Below, in pieces: positions 1 through 10,199 of a DNA stretch of 64,000 nt; the first letter of the stretch is position 1, and every line of letters begins with the position of its first letter. The notes beneath the pieces were generated by a model. The model was not told the DNA's origin. It saw only the letters and a program-made list of their open reading frames with translations, and searched no databases. A program made the translations under genes and the position numbers. Origin of the DNA: Bilabrum cf. latius (lineage: Eukaryota; Bigyra: Bicosoecida; Bigyra; Bicosoecida); contig OZ237737.1 in NCBI GenBank assembly GCA_965178125.1, forward strand, positions 124,001 through 188,000, in the 5' to 3' direction.

Positions 1-3000
1 TCGTTCTCTCTCCGACTGGAAACACCGGTCCTGGGCTCCATCCCTGCCCGTGTCTTTGCCGCTCTGGGCGGCATGCGAGACCTATCGATACGGGCTGCTG
101 CAGGCGCATCCTTCGGCCGCCTAGACCAGCCGTGCAGCGCGTTTGAAGGACTATCGGGCCTGCGAGAGCTCGGCGTCGATGCACCAGGGGCCGCTAACGT
201 GTTCGGCGCACAGCAACGCCTGACTGAAGACGGCTTCAAAAGCTGCTCCTTTGGCCCCACGCTACGCCAGCTTGCCTTGAACGGCCTTGATCTTTCCCGA
301 TCCATCTGGAGCCGCGGGACATTTGCAGCGCTGCCCAGCCTGCACCGCCTGGCCGTGACTGGCTCCTCTGGACAGCGATCCTTCTCCATTGGCGGCGATG
401 TCCTCACGCCACTTTCACTGCTCGAAGAGCTTGACGTTTCGCGGAGCGGGCTGTAGATGCTGCCGGTACTCACTCGCTCAGCGGGTGGCGTGCTTCGGTC
501 CATCAACGTGCAGGGCAACCCGCTAGACGTCGTGGTGGACAACCCATTCGCCAACATGTTTCAGCTCATGGACGTGCTCACAGATCCTGGTAAGCAGTGC
601 AACCAAGGAACTGTTAAGCAGCCAGTGACTGTTCTGAACGGGGACGACCCTGCCATGTGCGTCATGTGTCCGGCAGGCCATTACTGCGCGGATGGCATTG
701 TCCGCACCGAGTGCCCGCTGGGGAGCTTCAACCCGACTCGCATGGCTCCCAACGCGACTGCATGTCAAGATTGCCCTGTTGGCAGCGTGACTACATTTAC
801 AGCGGCCGTGTCCAGCGACCAGTGTGTGGCAGTGCCGCTCAGGTGCAACCCGGGCACTGCCGGCCAGGACTGTGAACCATGCGGACCTGGCACGTACTCG
901 CTAGGAGGAGACATTAAGGAATGCCTGGTGTGCCAAGCAGGGACAGTGTCACAGCGAGAGTACCTGTCGCTCGGATGCGACGAGTGTCCTCAGGGCACGT
1001 ATGGATCCAGGGCGAGGCAAGCTCTGGTCAGCAGCTGCATGCAGTGCGGAGATGGGCTTCGGTCGGACAGCGGGGCCACAGCGTGCTCTGGGTGCCCAGC
1101 GGGACAGCTCCTCGACTCCAGCTCGGGGCAATGTATCTTGCAGGCTGACGAGCCCAGGTGTGGAGCGGATGGCATGGCCTGTCTGCCAGGCGTGCCAGAG
1201 CCGGTCGTGGCCCCAGCCGTCGTGCGCTAGCTCGTAGCGGAGCTGCCGCTGCCCTCGTTCGTGCAGGCGGGGTTCGATTCAAGCAGCTCTAACGCCCTCT
1301 TTGGTGGATTTGAGGAGCCTGTCCCCGCTGACGCAGCGGTGGGCCCGCAGGGCGACGAGTCGCTTGCTCGAATTCTGAGACGCGCATCAGAGCGGATGGA
1401 CTATCAAGACAGCGCAGCAGCTCGAGAGGCTGGCTACGGTACACCAGTAGAGCAACCGAGCCATCCAATGCGCATTGGACGGGACTCTCAGCCGTCAATT
1501 TCCTCTAGTAGGAGGCAGTTGCAGGACAACGGCGAGTCTGGCGGCGATATAGATGCCGGCAAGGACGAGAAGAGCGATACGGCTGCTGCTGAGCAGATAG
1601 CCTGGGTTGTGAGCACTTGTTTCATTGGAGCTCTGGCGCTGATTCTACTGATACCACCTGCCCGTGCCCCGATGCACAGCTTCCTCAAGCTGATCGATTC
1701 GATGTCAATGGACCATTCCCCAGAGCAATTTGCAGCCATGAGGAGAATTAGCACGCCCACGGGTGGGTGGTTTACTGTGGCTGCCATCCTTGTGGCCTTG
1801 GCTTCGTCGGCTAACCTGGTTCTGTAGTATGCGTACAGCAACAGTATCAGCAACGCGGGACTGCAAGTTGCTGCCACCGGTGTAGAGGGAGCCGACAGGG
1901 CGGCAGCAGCACGCTCCAGCATGGTGCTGGACCTGGTGCTGCAGCCGGCATCGTTCGTGAGGTGTGATGATAGCGTTTCGCTGCAAGTGTCTTCTGGGAG
2001 CGATGCGGCAACGTCACAGTTTGCGGTGATGGAGACGCCAGACACTGCCACCGACACCGACAGTGCGACTCCAACGCTAGTACAGCTGGCAAGAAGTGCG
2101 AGGGTGAAGGAGTACAGGACCGAATCACACCAGGAATCTCGCCTGTGCTGGGTGCGAGCAGTGTGTGCAGAGTGTGGCCTACCGGCCGTGGCGCGCATAG
2201 ACACAGTAGCCCATTGGTCTGCACAAGCAATCGGGTGGCGATTTGCCACCCAGGACGCCTAGAGGGCGTGGTCCCTGGCCAGCGGCACAGCGACTGCTCC
2301 AGTAGCAGACCCTGTCGCTGGCAATGCATCCGGCCTGTCCGACCAGATGCTTGACGTCAGACAGGAAAACCTCGCGCTGGTCGGACACATTCTGGACGAC
2401 GAGCGGAGTGGTCTCACGGTGCAGGCCAGCGGATACAGGGTGCAGGACATGCGGTCGGGGACCAGCACCACGAGGACGATTGCGGCCATCGACCCCTCGT
2501 CCTCGAGAACGACCCTCCGTCTGGATGTAGGGAGGTCTTAGGTGTTTGCATCCACCAATATCTATACCTTGTACACGTTTCCTCAGGTGCTGTCTTTGAT
2601 TGGCGGTCTGACGGTGGGCATCCTGGGTGCCTTCAAGGCGGCTTTTGCCATGTTCGAGAAGGTCCTGGGAGACAGGGTGGAGTGGATGTGCGGCAGAACG
2701 GGAAGGGTGCTCACCGAGGAGGAGGCTGTGAAGAGGAGGGCCGCAGAGGCAAAGAGCTCGCTCGATAGTGGCATGCGCACGGGGGGCAGGAAGGACAGCA
2801 CCCAGATGTTCAGCGTTGTCTCTCCAATGGCAAGCTCCAAGATGCAGCGCAAGCGGGACCCAGGCGGCAGCAACTCCAGCAACCGATCGCAAAGCTCTAC
2901 CAAGGAGTTCGCGGGGTGTTCGACCCAGGGGCCAGCGGTGACAAGACCGCTTCACCGGCCCAGCGTGACCCTGGATAGCTACAAGTCACTCGAAAGGATG

Positions 3001-3036
3001 CACGGGGTGCGGGCGCATGATGGCACGCGGAAATGA
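1..3036 (+). CDS. LRR and Cys-rich (GCC2/GCC3-like) membrane protein, 5'-truncated
   Basis: One frame stays open from base 1 to a TGA at 3034-3036, interrupted only by UAG at 454, 1228, 1825, 2260 and 2539. The start lies before the window. Visible residues 1-180 look like degenerate leucine-rich repeats (L..L..L spacing, ending with a GNPL-type cap). Residues about 190-385 are Cys-rich with repeated CPAG/CP.G motifs of the ephrin-receptor-like GCC2/GCC3 type. Hydrophobic segments follow near residues 535-555, 590-612 and 860-880, then a basic, Ser-rich cytosolic tail. This suggests a cell-surface receptor or adhesion protein, similar in plan to the giant gene at 16632-33594. The family is inferred from composition and motif spacing. 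The ligand and function are unknown. Read with the standard code, the gene would be five unrelated fragments. Confidence 0.75.
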
Positions 3037-3170
3037 ACCAAGCAAGAGTTTCGCTGAGTGAGGCCTAGTTTAAAGTTTATCGGGATAAAATTGCGATTAT
3101 TTGCCTTCAAAAACACGCAAGCACTTTTTTGTAGTCTTTCAGAGGCTCGCAGCATGCAATACTACCCCAC

Positions 3171-4106
3171 TCAGAAGTGCACCTCATCTGCTCCCTGGCT
3201 CTGTCCCTCCCTCGCCACCCCTTCTCCTTCCCCTGCAGAGGCTCCAAACACCCTCCTCCTCACCTCGATGGCCCGCGGCACCGCGCCGTCCATAGCATCG
3301 GCCAGCTGCTCCATGCCTTTCTTGTATGTCACGCTGTCAGCGGCGTGTCGCATCGCCGACTTTGACGTCCAGTGTGTCACACTCGTCACACTCACAACAC
3401 CACGGGTACCCTCTCTCCCTGGCACCTGCGGCGCGATACCCCCTACCCCTCCTCCTCCGCCATCGTGCCCCACGAGCAGCTCGGCACCGAGGAAGCCCTC
3501 AGAGATGCGGTATGCAGGCAGCGCGTGCGCCTCGTAGGCCTCCTCCACCGAGCGAGCGCGGTCTTGAGAGGGGAGATCGACGACCGAGACGCGCGTGTAC
3601 CCGGCGTGCGAGACCACGGGGCCTGCCGCAGGGGAGGTCCGGGCATTTGCCTCGCCTGCGCTCGATGTCCCTGAGCTGGGCTGGCCGGCCTCATCGGTCG
3701 TATTGAACTTGGCATAGCCAAACTCAATTCCTCGGCGCTTCGCAGCCGCTTCAGTAGAGCGATCTTCGTCGTAGCCTGGAACGCCCGCCTCAAAATAGTA
3801 GTCCTCTTCGCTGCGTGGCGGTCTAGTTCGACCACGGCCGCCAGGCGGGCGTTTTCGGCGTTTTGCCAAACGACTGTTCAGCGAGGCCTCACTATACCAG
3901 CCTACATCGGCTGGCGCTACGGGAGTGCCGTCTCCAGCCTCTGAATCCGACAGGGCACGCAAAGAAGAATGCAGCCCACGAGAGCTGGACATGGTTACCT
4001 CCACACGAGACCAATGCGATGCCTGACACCCTAGACATCCCATGATGCTTACATGTTGAGATTTAATTGCTTTTGCAATAACCGCTCGTGATTTAACTGC
4101 TCTCAT
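3171..4106 (-). CDS. ABM-like (dimeric alpha/beta-barrel) domain protein, possibly mitochondrial
   Basis: An uninterrupted 311-codon frame ends in TGA and has no internal UAG. The first 20 residues hold several Arg/Lys and no acidic residue, like a mitochondrial presequence, which is why I keep the start at 4106. A second Met at codon 39 (3992) is an alternative. Residues 40-170 are polar, Arg/Pro-rich and probably disordered. The C-terminal half has the rhythm of antibiotic-biosynthesis-monooxygenase folds: a V.VVDL strand, then EGFLGAELLVG, then a VSVT.W.S strand followed by a helix. A Gly-rich loop is inserted between the strands. Assignment to the ABM superfamily is my pattern reading only. 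Neither substrate nor activity can be named. The gene is divergent from the membrane-protein gene that starts 81 bp away. Confidence 0.5.
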   Translation of the reverse strand: MRAVKSRAVIAKAIKSQHVSIMGCLGCQASHWSRVEVTMSSSRGLHSSLRALSDSEAGDGTPVAPADVGWYSEASLNSRLAKRRKRPPGGRGRTRPPRSEEDYYFEAGVPGYDEDRSTEAAAKRRGIEFGYAKFNTTDEAGQPSSGTSSAGEANARTSPAAGPVVSHAGYTRVSVVDLPSQDRARSVEEAYEAHALPAYRISEGFLGAELLVGHDGGGGGVGGIAPQVPGREGTRGVVSVTSVTHWTSKSAMRHAADSVTYKKGMEQLADAMDGAVPRAIEVRRRVFGASAGEGEGVAREGQSQGADEVHF

Positions 4107-4187
4107 CGCTTCGATTATGGCCGTACGTCAGCAGTTGCCTTTGATCGCAAATCACATTTTGTAGCGCGTTAATTTCGGTTCGGAGAG

Positions 4188-4703
4188 ATGGCGGCTATCG
4201 ATGGCCATAGCAAGCTCATCTTCTCTCCCGATCGCGTGATGTTCTCCAAAAAGCATTCTGTTGATTTGCTTTTTACAGTTCATGCCGCTTTCGCACTGAT
4301 TGCAGGCCTCTTCGCGATTTTGCTGCCACACTTTTTTGAGCACTTCATGATTAGCTTTCATGAAGATGGGAGCGGCGGGTTTCATCCAGGAGGAGAAGCC
4401 AAAATTACGCATCTAGTCATTCGACTGTATGGTGCTCTCATCCTGGCCCAATCGTGGATTGTGTGGCATGCTAGAACGCAAGCTACTGGAGCTATGAGGC
4501 GCGCGCTTGTCCAAGCGTACTTTGGGATGTTCACCATCACCGCCCTTGCTCTACTGAGAGCGCAGCTGACTACAGGGGGCGGTTTCAATGCGTTCAACTG
4601 GCTGAACATCATTCTGTTTGCGGGGCTCGCTGGGTACTACGGGTGGTGGATCTTCGTTCAACCGCTATCTGTGTGGGAATTGCCAATGCGAGCAACTGTG
4701 TGA
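4188..4703 (+). CDS. Small four-transmembrane protein, unknown function
   Basis: The frame codes for 171 residues and ends in TGA. Four hydrophobic stretches of 20-24 residues lie at about 28-51, 77-98, 105-126 and 135-157, each with aromatic or charged caps. The loop between the first two is acidic and Gly-rich. The N-terminal 25 residues are polar. The plan (four helices, short loops, about 170 residues) resembles DoxX-like or DUF4345-type proteins, but I see no diagnostic motif and do not assign a family. It has no internal UAG. The adjacent minus-strand gene starts about 80 bp upstream, so the two may share a promoter region. Confidence 0.7.
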   Translation: MAAIDGHSKLIFSPDRVMFSKKHSVDLLFTVHAAFALIAGLFAILLPHFFEHFMISFHEDGSGGFHPGGEAKITHLVIRLYGALILAQSWIVWHARTQATGAMRRALVQAYFGMFTITALALLRAQLTTGGGFNAFNWLNIILFAGLAGYYGWWIFVQPLSVWELPMRATV

Positions 4704-5500
4704 CAGCTACTGACAGTAAATTCAAAGTGCATATCCTACCGGTTGCACCAAGCTTGGAAGCCAAAGCCCAGCACGCCGGCGTCGAGTAGTCGAGTGGCGA
4801 GCTCAACGGGCGCGGTGCGGCGCGATCGTTTCGCACTGGCAGGAATGTGCTCCAGCTTGATCTCTGTGTCGTGATATAGTGGAAGATTGGGTGCAGGTCC
4901 CAATCGAGTGTCCCAGGGAAGACCAGTCGATGCTGGGCCTAGGCGAGAGATTGGGGGGCATGGGGAGGGGGAGAGAGGGCAATCCGCTGGTTGGACCCCC
5001 CCCTTCAGTCTGCTGCCTGCTAGACTAAACTGTATCGGTGCAAGCAAGTCTGCGGATAGCCAGGGCGGTGGCACAGCGCCGGCAGGGCGTGACGAGCAGC
5101 TGCCAGCTGTCTCGCTCGGCCAGTCGTGCAAGGGTGCCGAGACTGCTGGTAGCGCAGCCGCGCCTGCAAAATGAGGGGCAATGCTTGGTGGTGGCCGGGT
5201 GGCGCGACCGCAGGCACCGATTTGAGAGGAACTGCCAGAGCATACATGGACCGAGGGCAGCTGCATCGAGGCAGCTGGGATTGACCGGAGGAAGGTTTGA
5301 TCCAATTGTGGGTGACTGTCGTGCTCAATATCATGTGTGCCTACGGATCATCAGTATTGTCTCATTCTATTTGGCAGCCAGAGCTCCGGTCTCGTGTCGT
5401 TGTGGGTAGTCTCCAAAATCGAATTTAGCACGCTACCAAAAAGTGGCGGTTGGTGATTTTCTTTCGCCCTCGCATTTCCAGGTTTTGCGTTAATTCTCGG
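4704..5500. other. Intergenic stretch with a possible minus-strand terminal exon
   Basis: No gene is certain here. On the minus strand, roughly 4658-4863 reads as a protein-like exon. A pyrimidine-rich tract ends in CACAG at about 4864, followed by a basic segment and an amphipathic helix-like segment. One UAG lies at 4736-4738, and a TGA at 4658-4660 inside the 3' end of the neighbouring plus gene. On the plus strand, a G/C-ending frame closes at 5172-5174. Neither is recognised, and upstream exons cannot be fixed. The 8-base C run near 4997 and the G-rich tract at 4952-4975 are simple sequence. Confidence 0.25.
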
Positions 5501-6157
5501 ATGGCTGGCAAAGGATCTTCGTTGTTTCGGGTAGGGGGCCGAGCTGGCACTGGGCTAGGAGGCGTGTCTAGGCGAAAGGTAAGATGTCTCTGTGGGTCTG
5601 CGAAGCACCTTCCATTCGGTCCCTGTCAACTTGGTTGGGATAGCGCCCCTAGTACTTCTCACTGTTCCTTTCGGCTAGAAATCTGTTTACGCTTGCAGGC
5701 GCGTGTGGAGTTGTCGGAGGACCAGAAAGCCGAGATCCGAGAAGCTTTTGACCTGTTCGACACGGATAACAACGGTGGGATTGACTACCACGAATTGAAA
5801 GTATGCTTGCGAGCCCTAGGATTTGACGTGACTAAGGATCAGGTTCGGAAGCTGATGACTGAGCATGATATCGAGGAGAAAGGGGAGATCAATTTCGAAG
5901 CCTTCACGGTCATCATGGCGGAGAAATTTGCGGAGAGAAATGAGGACGATGAGATCATGAAAGCCTTTCAGCTCTTTGATGAGGAAGGGAAGGGTACAAT
6001 CAGCATCAAGAATATGCGAAAAGTGGCGCGGGAGCTTGGCGAGAGCCTGTCCGAAGAGGAGCTGCGGGCCATGCTGGACGAGTTTTCGAGCGCGGGGGAC
6101 GGCGAGGTGACGCAGGAGGACTTCTTCGCAATTATGAAGGCGACAAGTGTGTACTGA
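5501..6157 (+). CDS. Centrin (EF-hand protein of basal bodies/centrioles)
   Basis: There are two exons, 5501-5578 and 5699-6157. The 120-nt intron has a GTAAGA donor and a TTGCAG acceptor and keeps frame. The intron length is a multiple of three, so the unspliced frame also stays open. Splicing joins a 26-residue basic N-terminus directly to the canonical centrin start of EF-hand 1 ([17 protein letters not shown]). EF1 has a full calcium loop ([12 protein letters not shown]). EF2, EF3 and EF4 lack one or more ligand residues, so strong calcium binding is expected mainly at EF1. The protein ends KATSVY, matching the family's conserved C-terminal tail. Length is 178 residues, normal for centrin. 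Its presence implies centrioles or flagellar basal bodies. Stop is TGA and there is no UAG. Confidence 0.93.
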   Translation: MAGKGSSLFRVGGRAGTGLGGVSRRKVRCLCGSAKHLPFGPCQLGWDSAPSTSHCSFRLEICLRLQARVELSEDQKAEIREAFDLFDTDNNGGIDYHELKVCLRALGFDVTKDQVRKLMTEHDIEEKGEINFEAFTVIMAEKFAERNEDDEIMKAFQLFDEEGKGTISIKNMRKVARELGESLSEEELRAMLDEFSSAGDGEVTQEDFFAIMKATSVY

Positions 6158-6291
6158 GTTGAAAGCGACGTTTCCAAAGTGAAAAATTGTTGAACTTTCT
6201 GACGGCTAGATTCAGTTCGAGCAACTAGTGTCTGCGCGACTCAGTCGTACCATTCCCATGCTTAACGGACTATCACAGCTTTGGAGCTACG

Positions 6292-8168
6292 TCAAATATT
6301 GACGTGCAAGATGTCTTTGGCAGCCTGCTCCAATCCCTCCCTATCCTCAGGGTGCGCGATGTCGATCAGCGCCCGCGCTCGCTCCCGGATGCTCTTGCCG
6401 AACAGGTGCGCGATCCCGTACTCTGTCACCACGTAATGCACGTGCGCGCGAGTGGTGACCACGCCCGCCCCCGGCTTGATGGTGGGCACGATCCTGCTGT
6501 CTCCCCTGCCCGTGCGGGAGGGAAGGGCAAGGATTGGGGTGCCGTTTGCGAGTGCTGCGCCGCGGAGGAAATCCACCTGGCCGCCCACTCCCGAGTAGAT
6601 GCGGGACCCGATCGAGTCAGAGACGATGTTCCCCGTCAGGTCCAGCTCGATGCACGAGTTGATGGCCGTCATGCCCGGCTGCTGCCTGATGAGCCCTGTG
6701 TCATTCGAGTAGTCGCTCGACTTGAAGAGCACGGAGGGGTTGTCGTCCAAGAAGTCGTACAGCTTCCTCGTACCGATGGCGAACGATGTCAGGATCTTGC
6801 CTGTGTGCTGCCCCTTGAGGTCATTCGTCACCACGCCAGACTCCACGAGAGGCAGGATCCCATCCGAGAACATCTCGGACCAGATGCTCAGCCTCCTGTG
6901 GCCACCCAGCTGCGAGAGCACAGCATCCGGGATGGACCCGATGCCCATCTGCAGAGTGGCGCCGTCCTTAACCAAGTTGTCCGCGATATGCTGGCCAATC
7001 TGCTACTGCACCTTGGAGGGCGGTGGAGGGCTCAGCTCGGGCAACTCCATGGCGTGCTCGACGACTGCGTCAAAGTGGGAGTTGTGGATCTGGCCGTCCC
7101 CAAAGGTGCGCGGCATGCGGGGGTTGTACTGCGCTACCAGAAATCGGGAGCACTGCACTGCAGCGCGGGCCACGTCGACCGACACTCCTAAGGAACAGTA
7201 GCCGAACCTGTCGGGGGGCGACACCTGCACGAGCGCAATATCAACCGGCATTAATCCGCGCTTGAACAGCAGCGGGATCTCAGACAGAAATATTGGCACG
7301 TAATCGCTCCTGCCCTCCGCGATGGCCTTGCGCTGGTTGGCCCCCGTGAAGAAATTCCTGGTCCTGAAGTGCTTCTCCATGCCGGGCGCCGCGTGCGGGG
7401 CGGGCCCCTCCGTATGTATGTTGCACACCTCGATCCCCTCAAGATCTTTGTCTTTTGCCACCCTGGCCATGGCTTCCACGAGTGGGGTGGGAGTGGCTGC
7501 CGCGCTGTGCACGAATATTCTCTGGCCCGATTCCATGAGTGGCTCCAAGGCCTCGTAGCAGCTGGTGGCGTGCTTTGGCGTGTGGCCCGGCACCTTATGG
7601 AAGGGCTCTGCGGGCAAGGGATACAAGGGATAGGATGAAAAAGGCACGCGGTATATCGTAGTCCGGGCAATATGTAGTGCTTTCTAACGCATTGTCGTCC
7701 ACCACCGCATTGAACAGCGATTGCGGTTCCACGCATGGTGAGTGAATTCCGTAGCCAAAGCAAAACCACCGAATTGAGACGCTGTGGCTGCTGGCCACGA
7801 ATGAGACCCAAAATGCAAGGCGCGTGAATCTTTGGCTCGGCAAGAGCTTTCTAAGCATGTCTTGACCGCGACTGCGCGTCACCGCAGTGTTGCGAACAGT
7901 GCTACCGCGCTGCCTATCCAGGGTAGCACGCAACACTGTAGAACGTCTGTGCTCGTATCATTGCAATGAGCATCTAAAAATGACAAAACAACGGAACACG
8001 GCAATGTGGTTCCCTTGCGCTAGCTCCGAGCAACGCAAGATGCGGACACTTACCTCGCACATCAGCGCTTGCGTAGTAAGACCTGCGGTTCTTAATAGAA
8101 TAAGCAGCCTTACGCCTGCAACATTGGCCGATAATTGCCCTGGAAACCTAACCGGCCGATCGAAGCAT
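6292..8168 (-). CDS. Mitochondrial acetyl-CoA hydrolase / 4-hydroxybutyrate-type CoA-transferase
   Basis: There are two exons, 8168-8054 and 7607-6292. The 446-nt intron (GTAAGT donor, CCCGCAG acceptor, phase 1) restores frame exactly. Exon 1 is a basic, acid-poor mitochondrial presequence beginning MLRSAG, with UAG as codon 7 (8148-8150). Exon 2 carries the two-lobed CoA-transferase fold. It contains LQMGIGSIPDAVL, the catalytic-Glu region (SCIELDLTGN), the SG.GGQVDF loop and the C-terminal EYGIAHLFG motif. A second UAG (7003-7005, residue 240) lies in the helix before the GATLQMGIG strand, where relatives have polar residues. Product is 476 residues with a TGA stop. Family enzymes move CoA between acetate, succinate or propionate, or hydrolyse acetyl-CoA in mitochondria. 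The exact acyl substrate cannot be told. It is head-to-head with the GST gene, 138 bp apart. Confidence 0.9.
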
Positions 8169-8306
8169 CGTATTTGGACCAACAGTCGCCTGATTGGGTC
8201 GTGATGGAAACCAAGCTCAGGTTTGGCTCCGAATTGCCACTCAGCCATGTGATGAGCATGATTTTGGCGCATCTTCTTTGGGCCCATTTGCCGATATTCC
8301 CGCAGC

Positions 8307-9329
8307 ATGGCCGCCTTTCCGGGCAAAATTAGTAAGTTGTACTATTTCAACGGCCGGGGTCTTGGAGAGCAATGCAGAATAATACTTTCATCTGCTGGAA
8401 TTTGCTTTGAATCCAACGAGGTGGTGGTTCCAGATGAAATGCAGTCGATGAGGGACGAAGGGCGATTGCTATTGGACCAACTGCCGATGCTCGAGATGCC
8501 TGATGGATCGAGATACACCCAGTCCATGGCAATCGTGCGGCATGTTGCCCGAGTATCGCAGTTGTACGGCGCCACACCAGAGGAAGCCTCCACGTGCGAC
8601 CAGCTCGGGGACGGAATCCGAGACTTTCTCTCCAGCTTCACGCGAATTCCATTTGCACCCTCTAGTAATGACGCTTTGAATGATGCCTAGTTTAGAGCTG
8701 CGCCTAGATTCGCCCGCCTGATGGAGCGCCAGCTCGCTTCGAATGCGGCCAAGCATCGGAGCGCGGCCGCGAGCGCCGTCGGCACAGCGAAGCGAGTCCC
8801 CAGCGGAGCCCCTTCCTACGACGGCCCGGTGTTAGTGGGCGGCGGCCTGACATACCCTGACGTTACCATGACGGAGGTACTGCTCTACTGCGGCGAGTGC
8901 CTACGGCTGCCGCCAGCAGGTCTAGAGGCGGTGAAGCGAGCCGCTGCAGCAGCCACCGCTGACGGGAAGGAGCGCGATCTGCAGCAGGCCGTGGACTCGG
9001 CTGCGTGGCTGCTCTCGCATGGCCCAGAAGAAGGCGGGATCGGGCCGTGCCCCCTGCTGGCAGAGCACGTGCGCGCCATGGCTCGCTGGCCCAGGCTCAG
9101 GGACTACCTCGTCTCGGAGGATCGGCGGCCCGTGGGGGGCGAGGCGTATAGGGACAGGGTCCGTGCTGTGCTGGACCCACTGCGAGAGAAGGAGAACAAA
9201 TTAGCCGAGGAGCGGGCCCGGGCCTTTGAGGCCCTCTCGGCGACGGCGGCTGAAGCAGGGGCTGAAGCAGGGGCGGGGGAGGAGGGTGGGAGCGGCAAAA
9301 CTGGCGCTGAAGACGGCAAATCTTCCTAA
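8307..9329 (+). CDS. Glutathione S-transferase (sigma/alpha-like)
   Basis: ATG at 8307, stop TAA at 9327-9329 (one of only two TAA stops here), and one in-frame UAG at 8688-8690 (residue 128). Residues 9-85 are a thioredoxin-like GST_N domain. It includes the KLYYFNGRGLGE strand-turn with the likely catalytic Tyr, the QLPMLEMPDG cis-Pro segment and the SMAIVRH.A glutathione-binding turn (Ser where SxAI is usual). Residues about 95-240 form the helical C-domain, with the UAG in a loop before a helix reading APRFARLMERQL. A C-terminal extension of about 80 residues is Ala/Glu/Gly-rich and probably disordered. Total is 340 residues, against 200-220 for a typical GST. Without UAG read-through the protein would lose most of its substrate-binding domain. 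Confidence 0.85.
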
Positions 9330-10199
9330 GCCTACCTGGATCTGCATTTGTGTGTGATGATTAATTAGTCGTATCGTCAAATTCAATCGTCATCATCACC
9401 TTCGAGACCTTGTCTTGAACCCTCGTCCAAAACTACTAGTTCTCTGTGGCACTAATCGAGACTTCCGAGCTCACAAGTGGTGTCTCGAAACCGAGAATCG
9501 GGATTAGTTGACCCAGAGGCAAGTGCACCCGCCGCGATGGGGTTGTGGTGCCACTGGGGCTCTTGGAGCCTCGAGCTCCATTCCCTGAGGAGGGGCTTCA
9601 CCCCTGCGCCTGCACGTCCCTGCTCCGACCCGCTGGTCGACCCCGGTCCCAACTTGCTCAATGGCTGCCGCAGGCGCATCGAGATTTGCCGCTGCCCCTG
9701 CATCTACCTCCACTGCTTGGTGCCGAGCCTTCTCTGCTGTCTTCCTCCTCTGCTCCTCCTCCGTGGCGACATTACGCGCAGTGATCAGACGGACGTGGTT
9801 TCAATAGTCGTCCATGATATGCCCGTAGCTTCGCCAACGCCATCGTGATGCGCCTGGCCCATGTCTTGACCTGGGCGTCCACGCTCTTGCTCTGCTTCCT
9901 CCCGATCCGATACGTCAGGATCCTCGCAAGCTCTTCCAGGACCTTCCCGGTGTGTAGATCTTGCCGCCCTGCGCAGGGCCTGCAGGCTGGTCCAGAAACA
10001 CGCTTTCGATCTACGCAGCATCACTATTCGTGCCGTGATAAGATATAAATCTAGTTGATGCATTCGGTACTATAAATAGAAATAGAAATACATTGTTGTA
10101 CTATTCGGGTTGATGTGATAGCGTGCACTATTGAGTTTCTCATCAATATACCAGATCTCCGCAAGAACGATCCTCCAACACCACTTGAGAATCACAAGA
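9330..10199. other. AT-richer interval with coding-like minus-strand remnant
   Basis: This 870-bp stretch separates the GST and EEP genes and is visibly less GC-rich than its surroundings. On the minus strand, about 9970 down to 9778 reads as a convincing amphipathic protein segment (Leu/Arg/Lys-rich helices) ending in TAA. A second frame, about 9765 to 9500, continues as a Glu/Arg/Ala-rich helix then a Pro-rich tail. The two are in different frames with no clear splice sites between them. A decayed gene or unresolved exons both fit. The segment 10070-10095 is a short AAATAG-type repeat. No family is recognised. Confidence 0.3.
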
